In this document: positions 63,651 to 64,000 of the stretch, piece after piece | How the letters are laid out: every line of letters begins with the position of its first letter | Position numbering within the stretch: position 1 is the stretch's first letter | Assembly (NCBI GenBank): GCA_947494565.1 | Contig: CANLVG010000009.1 | Span: 235,262 to 299,261 of the forward strand | Length of the DNA: 64,000 nt | Direction of reading: 5' to 3' | Source: an uncultured Flavobacteriaceae bacterium | Lineage (GTDB): Bacteria > Bacteroidota > Bacteroidia > Flavobacteriales > Flavobacteriaceae | Translations under genes and position numbers: made by a program | The notes under the pieces: model-generated | The model's database searches: none | What the model saw: only the letters and a program-made list of their open reading frames with translations | What the model was told of the DNA's origin: nothing

Positions 63651-63935
63651 TATATTATTGGGGGTTTGTTGTGAATCTACCACTTTGTGAGGTGTGGTGT
63701 CTGAAGCCGGTTTGTTTTTTTGGGGTAGCACAGGTTGCTAGAGTAGGGGTAAAACTAGGAATACAGCTTTTTTAGGACTAAAATAGTTGCGCCGGACTAT
63801 AAAATGTGTTAAATTTAATACCCTTTTTATGGAATGGTGCAAACGTAAATTTCTAGCATTTAGAAGGTTAAATTAAGAGTGAAAAAAAAAGTTTAAAAAA
63901 GATTGAAATAAAGTTTTTAATTTAAAAAACCATCT

Positions 63936-63943
63936 TATATTTG
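63936..63943 (+). promoter_or_regulatory. Probable stable-RNA promoter reading out of the window
   Basis: TATATTTG followed by a GC-rich discriminator CACCCGC, preceded by an A/T-rich tract of about 70 bases (UP-element-like). CTTATATTTGCACCCGC is identical over 17 bases to the tRNA-Lys promoter. The last 57 bases hold no gene, so the target (rRNA or tRNA operon) lies beyond the edge. No TTG at the normal -33 distance is evident. The region 63732-63930 contains no frame. Confidence 0.7.
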
Positions 63944-64000
63944 CACCCGCTTTGGCAGTGATGTCGGGTAAGAAAAGGAAGTTCATTTGACATATTGTAG

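Noticed and set aside
63594..63731. 46-codon N-terminal extension of thrS
   Set aside because: It precedes the consensus promoter and adds residues with no similarity to the TGS domain.

Overview
The window is a chromosomal segment of a member of the Bacteroidota, most likely a marine, pigmented Flavobacteriaceae (Zobellia/Maribacter/Muricauda-like; the genus is inference). The signs are promoters of the TTG-N18-20-TAnnTTTG type, few Shine-Dalgarno sequences, many short lipoprotein signals, a Bacteroidota-type carotenoid operon, a split transketolase and PorT/porin-like barrels. There is no phage, insertion sequence, CRISPR array or integrase. Most of it is ordinary core genome with a few accessory blocks.

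Layout: (1) 1-7.4 kb, minus strand: 5' part of secA, a DUF2795 protein, then an operon reading DUF4105 protein, Uup-like ABC-F ATPase, a collapsed methyltransferase-like protein, a 49-residue membrane protein and a cob(I)alamin adenosyltransferase. (2) 7.5-11.3 kb, plus strand: tightly overlapping pssA, dinB-like, lgt, pnuC, nadR, convergent with kdsD-tatC-lptB. (3) 14-19.4 kb: recQ; a two-gene unit made of a cytoplasmic HtrA-like protease with a zinc ribbon and a partner that appears to share its C-terminal domain; a fasciclin protein. (4) 19.5-25.7 kb, minus strand: envelope proteins, an AraC-type membrane regulator, an rluF/SRPBCC/serine hydrolase operon and an SRPBCC remnant. (5) 25.8-32.2 kb, plus strand: two parvulin-type chaperone genes, moxR, aconitase, and a thioredoxin-fold protein without its cysteines.

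(6) 32.2-38.1 kb, minus strand: a carotenoid operon read as carH-like regulator, crtI, crtB, crtZ, crtD, cruF. The set fits monocyclic 1'-hydroxylated carotenoids of the saproxanthin/myxol type, but no lycopene cyclase is in the window. The regulator carries the Wx9EH and ExExHxxG motifs of B12-dependent photoreceptors, so pigment synthesis is probably light and B12 controlled; the adenosyltransferase of region 1 would make the cofactor. (7) 38.4-45.2 kb: tRNA-Leu, a sulfite dehydrogenase/cytochrome c/sterol-desaturase-like operon, a poorly coding stretch with one small MBOAT-like gene, a Crp-DoxX-flavoreductase block, tRNA-Lys. (8) 45.3-63.6 kb: housekeeping genes (aroK, tkt, tgt, lptF/G, accA, dnaB, rplT, rpmI, infC, thrS) with small secreted proteins between them. 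infC appears to start at an AUA codon.

At the right edge a promoter sharing 17 bases with the tRNA-Lys promoter points out of the window and probably drives a stable RNA (rRNA or tRNA) operon.
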